Translations under genes and position numbers: made by a program
The notes under the pieces: generated by a model
The model's database searches: none
What the model was told of the DNA's origin: nothing
Seen by the model: only the letters and a program-made list of their open reading frames with translations
Shown: positions 1-11,705 of the stretch, piece after piece
Numbering within the stretch: position 1 is the stretch's first letter
Layout of the letters: each line of letters starts with the position of its first letter
Assembly (NCBI GenBank): GCA_009760855.2
Contig: WPIO01000015.1
Span: 6,478,501 to 6,542,500, forward strand
Source of the DNA: Cristatella mucedo
Taxonomy: Eukaryota > Bryozoa > Phylactolaemata > Cristatellidae
Direction of reading: 5' to 3'
Length of the DNA: 64,000 nt

Positions 1-19
1 CGAAATCATCTCGAAGCTA

Positions 20-640
20 AGCAAAGCGTCTGCTCCAAAGCCATTGTTCGGTAGTACGACGTTAGTGAAGGCACCGTCAGAAAGATTCGGGAGAACCGTA
101 AAGCGATCCAAGAACGATCTGCCCTGATAACTGAAGAGGCTAATTAGAAGACTTTTCGAGCGTCAGATGGACGATTTAGGTAGCTTGAGGACATAGATTT
201 TGTCTGGATTGAGAGCATGCGTCGCACCAGCCTTCTTCCACATCTCTCACCTTGGCTAAAGCGAAAAGCATTGCTCCCAGCCTCTCAATTCCAAAATCTG
301 ATTTTAAGGTATATTCGTAATGGTTAAGTGGATTCAGATTTCGGCGTGGATTGCATCAGCTCTTCCTTCACGGAGAAGGTGCAGAGTTTACAAGAACGAT
401 CCAGAATTGCTGGTTGCTTTAGAAAACCTTTAAGCGATAATCGCACAATATGACCTTGAAATGTCTGCAACATGGACGAGACCAGTGTTTTGTCGATTGC
501 TTCCAAGACATATTCTTTCTATACCAGACGAGGTATTTCAACCACTAGAGGCAAAAAGAAATCGAAAGATCGATTTCTCTGATTTTTTCCGCCTCCACAA
601 CCGGAATTCACACAATTCCTCGTGCTTTGATCGGAAAACC
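20..640 (+). pseudogene. Decayed pogo/Tigger-type (jerky/CENP-B-like) transposase, N-terminal and first DDE part
   Basis: Broken reading frames on the plus strand resemble the Tc1/mariner-superfamily pogo/Tigger transposases. Near 50-130 there is a helix-turn-helix-like stretch reading YDVSEGTVRKIRENRKAI. Near 175-240 a DIDFVWIESMRR stretch matches the second DNA-binding (CENP-B-type) half. At about 471-570 the frame reads NMDETSVLS and then SKDRF, the block that carries the first catalytic aspartate. At about 600-650 an ALIGKPKEPACIK stretch matches the family's conserved VIGKSKKPRCF-like block. Stops and frameshifts separate these pieces, so this is a dead copy. The remainder lies at 2101-2730. 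The family assignment rests on motif order and is fairly secure; the exact ends are not. Confidence 0.7.
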
Positions 641-954
641 CAAAGAACCAGCTTGTATTAAGGACCGACATTGGCCAGCTGCAATGCGACAGACTCTTGC
701 AGCCTCCGAGTACAGCTCGGAGACCTTGCGAGGGCTCAGACTGCCTAAGCAGCCGAAGGCTCACGAGTGCTGGAGGGCAGACGATGACTCGGCAGATGAC
801 TCGGCAGTCCTGACCAAATCAATGCATTGGCGGCATCTGTGGGGACTTCCGTCTACCACAAAATGCCGCCAGCTGTCTGGCGGGTTCCGGACAAACAATG
901 GCCCGACAGTGCGAAAAAAACGCATGCGTGGAATATAATATTAATATTAATAAT
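641..954. other. Unassigned spacer inside the transposase relic
   Basis: No gene is recognised here. It lies between the first part of the transposase relic and an inserted LINE fragment. It ends in an AT-rich ATT/ATA run that is the reversed 3' tail of that LINE. A short GACTCGGCA direct repeat lies near 788-807. Confidence 0.4.
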
Positions 955-1796
955 AATAATGCACTTGATAAAGCGCCCTCAGAGAACTCAATCTCTCTCT
1001 AGGCGCTTTACATTTGCTGCAAAGGGAAATGCAATTGAATGGTGAGTAATATCATGCTTGATAAACAAACAAAATGAATAACATGGTTGGAGGTGACATG
1101 CAGTGGGTCAGCTTGCAAATGTGGTTAGTGGCAGCATGCACGGTGTCAACACACATAAGCACATCAATGATGAATTACAAGGACCCACTAAATGCTGTCC
1201 TAAATAGGAGTGTTCTTAAGTGCTCTTTAAATCTGGTCAGGTCAGGGGATATTCCTACGCAAGTCGGGAGGAAGTTCCAGGCTTTGGAAGCATACGAACT
1301 AAATGCAGGGTCTCCACAAAGGATTTGAGGTTTGTACGAGGTATTTGTAGACTGATGGATTCCGAAAGCGGGTGGTATGATGCTCGGCCTGGTGGGGGAG
1401 TATACCTGAGAGATAGGCTGGAGCCAAAGAATGCAGTGACCTAAAAGTGAGCGACTAAACCTTGAAGTCAATCCGTTGAGGAACTGGTAGCCAGTGCAGG
1501 TCGGAGAGAAGTGGAGTAACATGGCAACTGCGACGCTGACCACAGACAAGCCTAGCTGAGGAGTTTTGCACCAGCTGCAATCGCCTGATCGCACGTGCTG
1601 GTATGCCAGTAAGCAGTGAGTTGCAGAAGTCGAGACGGGGTGTCACGAATGCATGGACCAACTTGAACGTGGTATCCTTATCTAAATAAGCCCAGATTTT
1701 ATCAATGTCATGAAGCTGAAAATAGGCAGATTTGACTGTGGAGCTGATATGGTCGTCTAACGAGAGGTCGCTTTTGAAAATGACACCTAGATATAA
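955..1796 (-). mobile_element. LINE family A (CR1/L2-type), 5'-truncated 3' end
   Basis: Read on the minus strand, this encodes the C-terminal end of a CR1/L2-type ORF2: RLDFCNSLL, IRRLQLVQNSSARLVC, DLHWLPVPQRIDFKV, then AFSSYASKAWNFLPTCV. It ends in the family-A 3' UTR, which has a GCGCC/GGCGC hairpin and an ATT-rich tail at the low-coordinate end. The 5' end stops near 1796 within the GVIFKSDLSLDDHIS-equivalent region. The frame is interrupted, so the copy is inactive. It interrupts the older pogo/Tigger relic and so inserted later. Confidence 0.85.
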
Positions 1797-1970
1797 GGGC
1801 TGCGGAAGGAGTACAACCGGGAGAGGAGGGCTAGATCCTTTGACCTCGGCAGCCGTCTAGTGTGTGTAGACTTGGCTTTGCCGGCGTAGTTTGGAATACA
1901 GGTTATGATGTTGGAGCCAGCAGGTTTGTTGCTCGGTCGCCCTATCCAGCCTGACGGTGCATCGTTCGGA

Positions 1971-2083
1971 GAGCTGTCACACCAGCTCCTTATTTTAATC
2001 AACTAAAAGCTTGAATGGAAGTAAAGTCGAGCTGTCACACCAGCTCCTTATTTTAATCAACTAAAAGCTTGAATGGAAGTAAG
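1971..2083. repeat. Perfect 58-bp tandem duplication, two copies
   Basis: A 54-bp block beginning GAGCTGTCACACCAGCTCC at 1971 recurs without a visible mismatch at 2029, giving a 58-bp period. Each copy begins with the imperfect palindrome GAGCTG-tcacac-CAGCTC. The lack of divergence suggests a recent event compared with the decayed surroundings. Confidence 0.9.
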
Positions 2084-2100
2084 AGTCTGCTGAAGTGGTT

Positions 2101-2730
2101 CAATAAGGCGTTTTTCCTGAATTAAAAAAAAAACAAACAGAACGTTGCGTTCCATTGCTAATTGACAATTCTCCCGAACATTTTGAAGCCTTCGAACGCG
2201 ACAATATTCGAATTGGTTTATTTACCCCGAATTTTGCAAGATGAAAACAGCCTTGTGACATGGTAATAATCGCAGCTCAGAAAAAGTGACAAATATTTTT
2301 GTCTCAAGGATGTTCTTGACGTTTGCACACTTGATGAGGAGACGAAAAGTCGAAGGAAAATCAGGCTCGGAAGATTGCGACGAGGTGCTGCAAGGATCTT
2401 TTACTGGAAACCAGCGAACCTGCTTGATGCTGCAAATTATGTAAAAGAAGCCTGGGATTCGGTTTCGCCAAGCTCGATCAAAAATGCTTTCGCCAAGGCC
2501 AAAATAATGACTTTAGAACCAGACTTGGAGACTCATTGCAATGGTGAAGATGTCGATGAGCTTATGTAGTCGATGAAGATTGTTGAAAGTGGGATGGCTG
2601 CCGACGATTACGACGTTAATCCTCAAGATATCAATGCCGTTTTAGAAAGTGGAGTTGCATTTCAGGGGTTCAAATCTCTTTCTTATGAGGTTCTCGACAT
2701 CGAGGATACTGTGCTATGAAGTTGAAATTA
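2101..2730 (+). pseudogene. Decayed pogo/Tigger-type transposase, C-terminal part
   Basis: At about 2151-2240 the plus strand reads LLIDNSPEHFEAF and then IRIGLFTPNFA. This matches the conserved LLIDNAPxH...VVFLPPN block carrying the second catalytic aspartate of pogo/Tigger DDE transposases. Around 2440-2500 an open stretch reads VKEAWDSVSPSSIKNAF, the family's characteristic AW..VSP.TI.NCF block. Stops and frameshifts interrupt the frame. With 20-640 this gives the expected order HTH, MDET, DN, C-terminal block, so both parts probably come from one element split by the DNA at 641-2100. Confidence 0.7.
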
Positions 2731-2930
2731 AAGCTGATAATGCACTCAACAATTTTAAGAAATCGTTTGAATCATTTCTGAACGAGATCCGGGCGATCTC
2801 CCTCGATGCCAAACGCAAGAAACTTTAAAACTGCCTCAAATGACAATTCGTGAGATATTTAACTAATAAATCTTGAACCCAGAATTATAGGAGATAATAT
2901 GCGTACTTCATCAGGATGTGTACTTAGTCG

Positions 2931-3150
2931 GGTGCTTACTTCAGTGGGAGGCTACTGTATTTCAATTTTTCCTCAGATGATCTTTTTCCATTCACATCAA
3001 TACTCTGCAGTCTTCCACTGAGATAGGACCTGAACCGTCTTATTGCAGTGCCAGGGATGCCCATGCGAAATGAGTGGTGCTCAAGAATGACTTGGTGATC
3101 AATAGCATCAAAACCTGCAAAAAGATCGAACAAAACGAGCTGAGAAACTC
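2931..3150 (-). mobile_element. LINE family A reverse-transcriptase fragment
   Basis: The minus strand encodes GFDAIDHQVILEHHS, the reverse-transcriptase block A region (AFDTIDHxVLL in better copies), followed by FRSYLSGRLQSIDVNGKRSS. The same block occurs in the plus-strand copy near 41.3 kb. It is a truncated fragment in opposite orientation to the adjacent copy at 3160, so it is a separate insertion or a rearrangement. Confidence 0.75.
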
Positions 3151-3159
3151 TACCTGAAT

Positions 3160-4112
3160 AATACTAACTTACTAGTTATGGGCAAACCCAGTGTGATTCA
3201 GAAATCGGAAAGGCTGAAGCTCAAAATTGGGGCTCTGCTAGCATAGCTTTAGTTGAATCAGCTCAAAATTTAGGTGTCATGCTCCAAAGTGACCTCTCGT
3301 TAGACGACCATAGCCAAGTCCGCCTACTTTCAGCTAAATAAAATTTCTAAAATTCGGGCTTATTTAGATAAGGATACCACGTCTAAGTTGGTCCATGCAT
3401 TCGTGGCATCACGTCTTGATTTCTGTAACTCACTGCTTGCTGGCCTACCGGCATGTGCAATCAGGCGATTACAGCTGATGCAAAACTCTGCAGCTTGGCA
3501 TGTCTGTCGTGAGAATCGCAGTTGCCACATCACACCACTTCTCGCCGACCTGCACTGGCTACCAGCCAAACAACGGATCCACTTCAAGGTTTTGTCGCTC
3601 ACTTTTAGGTCTCTTCATTCTTTGGCTCCAGCCTATCTCTCAGATCTACTCATCCACCAGGCCAAGCATCGTACTACCTGCTTTTTGGAATCCAACAGTT
3701 TACCAATACCTCGTACAAACCTCAAATCATTTAGAGACCGTGCATTTAGCTCGTATGCTCCCAAAGCCTGGAACTCACTCCCGACTTGCGTCAGAACGTC
3801 TCCTGACTTGACCAAATTAAAAAAGAACTTAAAAACACACCTATTTAGGACAGCATTTAGTAGGTCCCTGTGATTTGTCCTTCATGTGCTTACGTGTGCT
3901 GACACTGTGCATGATGCAACTAACCACAGTTGCATGCTGACCCTGTCCATGTCACTCATAACCATGTTATTCATGTTGTTCAGCAAGCATGATATTTCTC
4001 ACCATTCAATTGCGTTTCCCTTTGCAGCAAATTTAAAGCGCCTAGAAATAGATTGAGTTCTCTGAGGGTGCTTTATCAAGTGCGATATTATTACTATCAT
4101 TAATATTATTAC
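3160..4112 (+). mobile_element. LINE family A, 3' portion with 161-codon open frame
   Basis: It begins at the ACTTACTAGTTATGGGCAAA motif that marks the start of several family-A fragments here. An open frame at 3388-3873 carries the ORF2 C-terminus: RLDFCNSLLAGLPACAI, LADLHWLPAKQRIHFKV, APKAWNSLPTCVRTS, ending LFRTAFSRSL. The 3' UTR hairpin (about 4035-4075) and ATT-rich tail follow. Upstream frames are broken, so it is not active. This is one of the better-preserved family-A 3' ends in the window. Confidence 0.85.
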
Positions 4113-4164
4113 CTATGTCTGCATTCCTTAGTAGGTCTTTGTATACGCGAAGCAACGCTGACTC

Positions 4165-4256
4165 CGTCTCTCTATCTCTCTTTCTCAACTCATTCATCGC
4201 TCTCTCTCCCTCTCCATCTCTCTCATCTTCTCTGTCTCTCTCTCTCTACCTATCTC

Positions 4257-4314
<58 letters not shown>

Positions 4315-4400
4315 CTTGCTCTCCTTCTCTCTCTCTCCTCCCTCTCTTTATTTTTACTCTCTCTTTCTCCTCCACCCTCTCTTTGTTTTTGCTCTCTCAC
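4165..4400. repeat. TC/CT dinucleotide microsatellite, interrupted
   Basis: Long pyrimidine runs of CTCTCT with interspersed other bases, purest at about 4255-4312. The serine/leucine-rich open frame across it is a product of the repeat, not a gene. Confidence 0.95.
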
Positions 4401-5689
4401 TCCATCTCTATCTCTTTTCAACTGGGTCTCACTTTCTCTTTCTATTTCTATTTCTAGGTATGGACTTTACAGTCAGCCGCCTTCGGTCAGAATGGCCTAG
4501 TTCAAACCGACTTGAAGTCCTTGATTACCTACTCCTTACTAAATCGCATAGCTTTAATAATTGCAGGATTTATGAGTCAGAGTCCCAGATGATGGTTTGG
4601 CTCTTTGAGGTCAATAATCTCACATGGAGTTACCTCTTTTTGTTTATTTGCCCTTGCTAATTTAAATCATGATGAGATCCACTCTCGCCGCTTACTCCTT
4701 CACAAGGATATTTTAAGAGTAAACCGTGAGACGGCTCTGGTTCGGTTTCTTCTAGTCAACCAATATAGCAGTTTCCCTCAATCAACCTAGTTAGGGAGGT
4801 AGTACCTATCCATAGTTTTATAGAAAATAGTTTAGGATTTATACCTTAGTACTGATCACAACTTTCATGACAGGTGTTAAAAGCATCTACATATATTCTA
4901 ATCCTCATCGCAGTGACCAATTATCCCCAGAAGGGGGTTCATGGGAAGAGATTTATTTCTTTCTTTACTGCGTCCGGTACCTTTACTAGGTATCAATTTG
5001 AAACCTGAGGTTACTGTATTTTTCTAAAGTGTAAGTAGTCTAAATAAGACACCGATTTGTGATATAAGGCGTGGTGTAATGCCATGACCCATGATTCTCT
5101 TTGCTCATAAATCTGAACAGCAGCTTGCAAGGTATTGTCTTATGATAACTTCTGCTATTACTCTGCCTATGGGTTAGTCTTCATTTTAAAAAGAGATCAA
5201 CAACTTTAAATCCAGTGAGTTCTTACTGTATTCAAATCTAGGACAGAAAGAGTCTCGCTTATCCTCGATAGCACGAGAAGAGCAGTCTGTCCTCTGATTT
5301 CTAGCTCTTTCTCGCATTTACTTCAGGTCACCTCAGTCTAGATTAATTCACCTTACTCAGAGAATCCTTTTTAGTTGCTATACACTGCCCTCGTATTTCC
5401 CAAAACTAATTACACTCCTAGGATGAGACGGTCCAAAAGTTATCTCCTTTGCCTAGTCATTTACTTTGGAATTAGTAGATCCTCAGCTACTGGAATAATT
5501 ACAGTTCTGTCCAACCGGATCGGGGATGTTTTGCTTATCGTATTGATTGCTGTACTCGTCAGTGAAAGAGGCTAAAATATTCTCTTACTCCCATTCTCCT
5601 CTGGTTCTCACTTCATCGAAGAAGCGATCTCCATCGCTGCTATAACAAAGAGAATTCTCTTCAAGGTGGCTTCCCGCTGCAATAGCAGC

Positions 5690-5905
5690 TCCTGTCTCAG
5701 TGTTTGCCTTCTTACACTCCTCTACCTTAGTGACTGCAGTGGTCTTTCTCTTGATTCGATTCGACCCTACTCGGAGGCTAAACAAATGATTATACAAGGC
5801 ACTATTACTCGTAGGTGTCATATCCAGAGTTATGGAAGGTATTGAAGCCTGCTTAATGACGGATTTAAAGAAGGTTTCTGTGTTATCGACACTAAGTAAA
5901 TCTTG
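5690..5905. repeat. Low-copy repeat, paired with 11,495-11,705
   Basis: Blocks such as CAGTGGTCTTTCTCTTGATT, ATGATTATACAAGGCACTAT and the GTTATCGACACTAAGT region are matched in order, with divergence, at 11,530-11,690. The pair shares about 200 bp. No coding potential is recognised, and the class of element is unknown. Confidence 0.65.
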
Positions 5906-6549
5906 TGGGCGAGGTTCTCCTACTTTCGGGAGCCACTTAGTTGGCTAATAAATTGTAGGTTGTCATTAACACTGTTTAGCATCAGGAAGTTGATGGCCGT
6001 CCCAATGACAATTTCTCGTTGCAGTCAGCAAGTGAACTGAGTAACTCTATTAACTAAGATGGAATCGTTTTTCTATGTAGTTTTCAAATTTTGCATCTAA
6101 ATAATCTGCATCTGCATAGTTTTCCACATATCTCATATAAAGTCGGTGTTTTGCTTCCGTGTAACACTTTCTGTCATGGTAGAGCATACCTAAATGCGAA
6201 CTATCAATCGCGACGAACATCTGTGTAAAAACTAGCCCAGAGTAAGCCTGCATTGATCAATTCAAGCAGACTACTACAAAAGCTAAAACCAGCAAGCGGA
6301 TATCAATGGTGATCAACTAGGGAAGTGCGCCTAACTAATCAAGAGATAAGCCATCATGAACTAAGGAAGTGTTTTTATCACTATTATAAAGAAGTGCATT
6401 AGAAATCACTTTCAAATGACAGCACGTTAGTGACCTTTAGCGTCGTTCTGGAAGAACAAGGTCCATACCTTACACGTATAGAACCAGCTAAAGACAGCAC
6501 GTACTGCACTCACTCGGAATAGGCGGAACGCAAGGGAAGCTCAATATAA

Positions 6550-6905
6550 ATAACAGCCGCGATTAACGCTATTAAAAACACAGGCAATGATATCAAATAT
6601 CAACAAATAGCAATCTATTCTAGACGGAGATAAATGCGACGCGAACAATCGCGCACGTTAGCAGTCGTTATCAAGTAAGCCTGCAAGTAACTAATACGAC
6701 CACGAAGGAAACTAATAAGCAGAGCACTTTCTCGGATTTGCTAGGCCGGATCCTAGTAGTGTGAGGCAACTCACCAAGAACGACGAGCAAAGCTATCTGG
6801 GCAGCGCCCCTAATTGACGTGTACTGGAATAGTGAGCCGACTCGCGTTTAGATGCGTAGCCATATTCGGAATAGCGACATCGGATAGCCACGCTGGAGCA
6901 ATGGA
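6550..6905. repeat. Low-copy repeat, paired with 7845-8150
   Basis: AATAACAGC, GCACGTTAGCAGTCG, CAAGTAAGCCTGCAAGTAAC, GGCCGGATCCTAGTAG and the following GCAGCGC recur in the same order and orientation about 1.3 kb downstream, with many substitutions. These could be remnants of long terminal repeats or of a local duplication. No LTR end motif or internal coding region was found. Confidence 0.5.
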
Positions 6906-7844
6906 GAACAATGGAGAGTAAAACATCGTGTGATGGAAACTTCGCCGACAGGCTACTCGACAGGTAGCAGTGAGATTCCTTCGATGGTGGTCGTTTATAT
7001 TTTCTCCGCTCTAGATGTTCATTTGCACTTCCTAAGCTAGCCCTTGCATATATGCTACGGCTAGAACCCTAGCGCTCATGAAAGGAAAGATGGAAATTAG
7101 CGAATTTACGTCGGTAGTAAAGTATTTTGTATTCTCTTTAGCCAGTCTTGGCAACGGTCGATAGAACTTTTCACTGACTCGATAAAGATTGAGTCTCTCA
7201 CCAGAACGAACGCAACAGAAAAGTGAAAAGGTCAAAGTTCTACGTTAAGGCTGCCCTCTTTTCTACTTGGTGTACTTGAAAAGACAACTTCCCTGTCTCA
7301 CGGAAAAACTTTTGGAAAAATTTATTTCATTTATGTAGCGTCCTAAGAAAACATTATCTCTATCCTAGCGCTTCACGCACGATTGAGGGCCGACGCCTAC
7401 GACCTCCATCGTCGAAGGCCATTCTACGCCTAGGCCAACCCAGGGAGACGACACCAACCGAGACTGTGCCATTTTTTCCCCCTATAGTAGGACTTGTAAT
7501 AGCAGCGGTTTATGTCTGTAGCTTAGTTAGTAATTGCCATGATTAAAAGGACAGTCATTACTAAGCTATACATTCTCTTGTCCTCTCATTAATTAAGCAG
7601 CTTTAGATGCGCCTGGGCTAGCCTACAGATTTTACCTCATGCAATTAATAGAAAGTGAGAAGCTGACTTGTGAGTACAGGCTAATACGTACGTGTTGTTT
7701 CAATATTAGCCAAAGATGGCTCGAAAATTGTCAGCACGGAATAAATTTAGACCCAGCTACAAAGTCGTCAGTAGTCCAAAGCAAAAAAGGGCAATATTTC
7801 GCACTCAACTCTCTCAGAAATATGCACATTAAACCAATTAAGTG

Positions 7845-8150
7845 CATTACAAATAACAGCTGCAGAAAGTGGTTTAATATCATTGACGGCGAAACGATTT
7901 AGCAGTCTATTGTGTGTTCAGTGATACAAAACACAGCGTAATAAATCAAGCACATTAGCGGTCGCCACCAAGTAAGCAGGCGAGTAACTAAAACTACAAT
8001 CAAGGCCACGAATAAGTCTCTTACTTGCTTGAATGTGCTACGCCGGATTCTAGTAGAATGACAGCCGGAAGTTCACTACCGCAGCGCTTATCGTCCTCCT
8101 CACAGTGGCGCTGGGTTCACGTTACCCTTAGTAGAGATCTTCAAGATAAT
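7845..8150. repeat. Second copy of the 6550-6905 repeat
   Basis: It is collinear with 6550-6905: AATAACAGC, GCACATTAGCGGTCG, CAAGTAAGCAGGCGAGTAAC, CGCCGGATTCTAGTAG, GCAGCGC. It is direct in orientation and moderately diverged. Confidence 0.5.
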
Positions 8151-8839
8151 GGCCTCGGTCAGGCTCACACACGTTAGTATATATACATATATAAATCAGA
8201 CATAAATCACTCAGTCATTAGTCATACATTAATCTTGCCACCTGCATAAATATAAACGTCGCTCCACTCACAATGCCTCGGCCTAAGGAGGATTTTTCGA
8301 AAGAAATTCTCACTTCAAAGTTAGTGGCTTAGCTCATAGTTCATAGTAGCAGGAGGAAAGAGCGCTGCTGCAGGATTTATGTCATAAACAGGCAATATAT
8401 TATAGCTTATGTATTGCGTATACATTAGGTTTAGCTCTGCAAAAGTCGTTTGCAGACATAAAATAGATAATCCTCATAGGAATGGACTCTTCGAGTAGGG
8501 GTTGTTCAAAGCTCACAATCCTTTGAAGCTCTACCGCTCACCAGCGAGAGCTTGTGTACTACTTGTTTACTTTGTTTCCAAGGTGATGGATATCGTCACG
8601 GGACGAATGGGACGCACTCTCTTTATTAGAAATGTTTTGTAGCCTAGCACTTGAACAATCTCGTGCATGCATTACCGCAAAAAGAAGGCCGTCAACAGAT
8701 CAATACTAGATCTTCTGGATTACGAAACAAAACTTTTACAATTTCCTCTCAGAATCCACTACGGACATTTGTTTCAAATGATTGTTTAGTGTATTTACCA
8801 ATCGGAACAGCAGCGAGAGATGCAGGGTAAGCCAAGGCT

Positions 8840-9560
8840 GCTCACGGTAGTATTGTTATTGTATTCAATGTTCTGATATTCCACAATAAATATATAGCAA
8901 TATTCAGTTCCAAAAATACGGTATATTGCAATATTCTATGCCACCAATGGTGATATATTGCACATCTTGCTAATCAAATATTGTAAATTATTGTCTGCGA
9001 TTTTACCAATCCATTTCATATTATTCTTCGTTATCTTCATTATCATCAGCTGTATCATTTTAGTCACTCTCAGCTGAGTCATTCTCATTCACAATCAAGG
9101 CGACCAGAGACAAATTCCACAATTCCACAGTAACTTGTTTTGATTCAGAAAAAGCATCAAAGTTGGCGACCTCTGAGACAAAAATGGTGCCACCACGATT
9201 GCACACGATTTGCACTGGGACAATTGTGATTGATTAAAAATGATGCATACAAGTATATATCCAGATATGATTTTAATTGGATCTCTTTAAACGTGAAAAG
9301 TCAATTTATATATTTAATGTATTATGTATCACATGGTAGAGACGAATAGGTTCATAGCAATACCTAATGTATTACGTTATATTGTCAAATATATTAGTAT
9401 TTTCAACTAATACCGTACAATATATTGTCATTACCAAACGAATCAGCACAATATATAGTAGCCAGTATATTATAGTATATTTTATCTGCAAGGTATTGAT
9501 GCACAGCCTTTGAGTAGGCGCTGGTGATCGAGATTGAGATGAAAATTCTACCAGGGTGAT
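8840..9560. other. AT-rich block with recurrent ATATTG/CAATAT words
   Basis: The stretch is AT-rich and repeatedly contains short complementary words (ATATTG, CAATAT, TATATTG), concentrated at about 8860-8960 and 9360-9480. This resembles the inside of a decayed inverted-repeat element, but no clear terminal inverted repeats were found. No coding sequence is recognised. The following 9561-10,084 also holds nothing recognisable. Confidence 0.35.
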
Positions 9561-10084
9561 TCTGGGCAAGAGGCAGGGAAGGGAACCTAGATCCTATACA
9601 TGGCTTTCCCCATCATCCTTGAGGGTCGTGAAAGGAGAGTTCATTTGGTAGAGTCTTGCATTTTTAGGATTGCTGTATTCGGGTACCATATATATACTGC
9701 ATATGATGTCAAGGGTGCTGACACGACAGTGAGTCAGTCAGTGAGACGGTAAATGAACAATAATAAGAATATAAATTCGTACGCTGAGCATTCTAATGAA
9801 CGTCGAGGCCTTTCAAGGCACTTAATTAGGTTTAAAGGAAAGACGCGAACTAAAACGAGTAGTGATATTACCATTTTTACTTTCAGCTCACTGCATCTTA
9901 TCCTCGCCTCTCGACACCAAGCGCTTTGCGTGAGTTCCTTGTTCGCTGCAGAATTCTCTTCCGAAAGCTAGCGTTTTCCCGAACAGAAGACGATCCAGCA
10001 TTCACATCCAAACGCCTCTCGTCGCTTCTGGCTGCTGGGTCGGAGAAGAGCGCACACGTCTTCGACCTCGCGGATCAGTTGAGG

Positions 10085-11180
10085 CATCATTTTTTCAGCA
10101 TCCATTCAAAACAAATCCATCAGCAGCCCTTATTGCCTCGCAGCCTTCAAGCACGTCAAATTCTCTCAACTCACTGGCTGCATGTATTGATGACATCCGC
10201 TCATGGATGGCAGGTAAATTTTCTAAAACTGCACGACGATAAATTTAACTTACTAGCTATTGGCAAACCCAGTGTGATTCAGATATTGTAAAGGCTGAAG
10301 CTCAAAATTGGCTTAGCCAGCATATCTCCTGTTGAATCAGCTCGAAATCTAGGTGTCATGTTCGAAAGTGACCTCTCGTTAGACGACCACATCAGCTCCA
10401 CAGTCAAAACTGCCTACTTTCAGCTACATAATAATGCTAAAACTTGGGCTTGTTTAGGTAAGGATACCCCGTCTAAGTTAGTTTACGAATTTGTAACATC
10501 CCATCTTGACTTCTGTAAATCACTGCTTGCTGGCCTACCAGCATGTGCAATCAGGCGATTGCAGCTGGTGCAATACTCCTCAGGTAGGCTTGTCTGTCGT
10601 GAGCGTCGATATTGCCACATCACACCACTTCTCTCCGACCTGCACTGGCTACCAGTCAAGCAACGGATTGACTTCAAGATTATGTCGCTCACTTTTAAGT
10701 TACTTCATTCTTTGGCTCCAGTCTATCCCTCAGATCTACTTACCCACCACCCCACCACCCGCTTTTCGGAATCCAACAGTTTACTAATACCGCGTACAAA
10801 CCTCTAATCCATTGGAGACCGTGCATTTAGTTCGTATGCTCCCAAAGCCTGGAACTCATTCCCAACCTGCGTCAGAACATCCCCTGACCTGACCACATTT
10901 AAAAAGAACTTAAAAACACCTATTTAGGACAGCATTTAGTGGGTCCCTCCGATTCGTCCTTTGTGTGCTTATGTGTGCTGACACTGTGCATGCTGCCACT
11001 AACCCCACTTGCATGCTGACCCTGTGCATGTCACCCCTAACCATAATATTCATGCGGTTTATCAAGCATGATATTACTCACCATTCAATCGCTTTTCCCT
11101 TTGCAATAAATGAAAAGCGCCTAGAAAGAGATTGAGTTCACTGGGGGTTTTTTATCAAGAACATTATTATTATTATAATA
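10085..11180 (+). mobile_element. LINE family A, 3' half of ORF2
   Basis: It starts within the reverse-transcriptase thumb region: ACIDDIRSWMAGKFLKLHDD, then SPVESARNLGVMFESDLSLD. It continues through RLQLVQYSSGRLVCRE and LSDLHWLPVKQRIDFKI, and ends with the 3' UTR hairpin and an ATTATTATT tail at about 11,165-11,180. Frameshifts around 10,290 and 10,800 make it non-functional. Confidence 0.85.
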
Positions 11181-11494
11181 GCCTGTACGCACCAAGATGT
11201 CAGCGTCAAAGGGACTGGTTTCGGATGGTGCTACTAACGTTCAAGCTCCTTTTTTATGTTGTCACATACATATGAGGAATTGGAGTCGTTTGCTGTGTTG
11301 CTACTATGCAGCTATCTCCGGTCGAAAAGTCGGCTGGCTGTGAATGCAGTCAATGATGAATTATAGAATCAGAAAAAGCAGGTGGGGACCAAGTTGGAAC
11401 TTGGTGGCCCCCTTATGATTAATCCTGGTGCTTTATAGCGTACCTGCCGGTTTACAGGTCTGCTTAAGGATTTTTGTGCCAGTATACTGTTTCT

Positions 11495-11705
11495 GGTCAT
11501 TTTGAAATACACCCCTCTATCTTCGTGACTACAGTGGTCTCTCTTTTGATTCGATTCCACCATATTCTGAGGCTATACGAATGATTTAACAAGGAACTAT
11601 TACTTTTAGGTTTTATAACTAGAGCTTCAGCAGGTACTGACCTGCTTGGAGACGGATCTAAACAAGACTTTTGCTATAGTGACACTGAGTCAATTAGGAC
11701 TCATA
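11495..11705. repeat. Second copy of the 5690-5905 repeat
   Basis: Collinear words include CAGTGGTCTCTCTTTTGATT, ATGATTTAACAAGGAACTAT and TATAGTGACACTGAGT. Same orientation as the first copy. Neighbouring DNA at 11,181-11,494 and 11,706-12,040 shows no recognisable gene. Confidence 0.6.

Larger units (their letters stand above)
4440..8839. other. Gene-poor DNA; no recognisable coding sequence
   Basis: Only short open frames of fewer than 90 codons occur, and none shows a recognisable domain. Three low-copy repeat blocks inside it are listed separately (5690-5905, 6550-6905, 7845-8150). An imperfect inverted repeat (AGCTTAGT...ACTAAGCT) lies at about 7521-7577. Confidence 0.5.

Noticed and set aside
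4115-4660. 181-codon Ser/Leu-rich open frame
   Set aside because: It runs through the TC microsatellite; the non-repeat end has no recognisable domain.
6550-8150. Direct repeats considered as an intact LTR retrotransposon
   Set aside because: No gag-pol coding, primer site or polypurine tract visible; kept only as a low-copy repeat pair.
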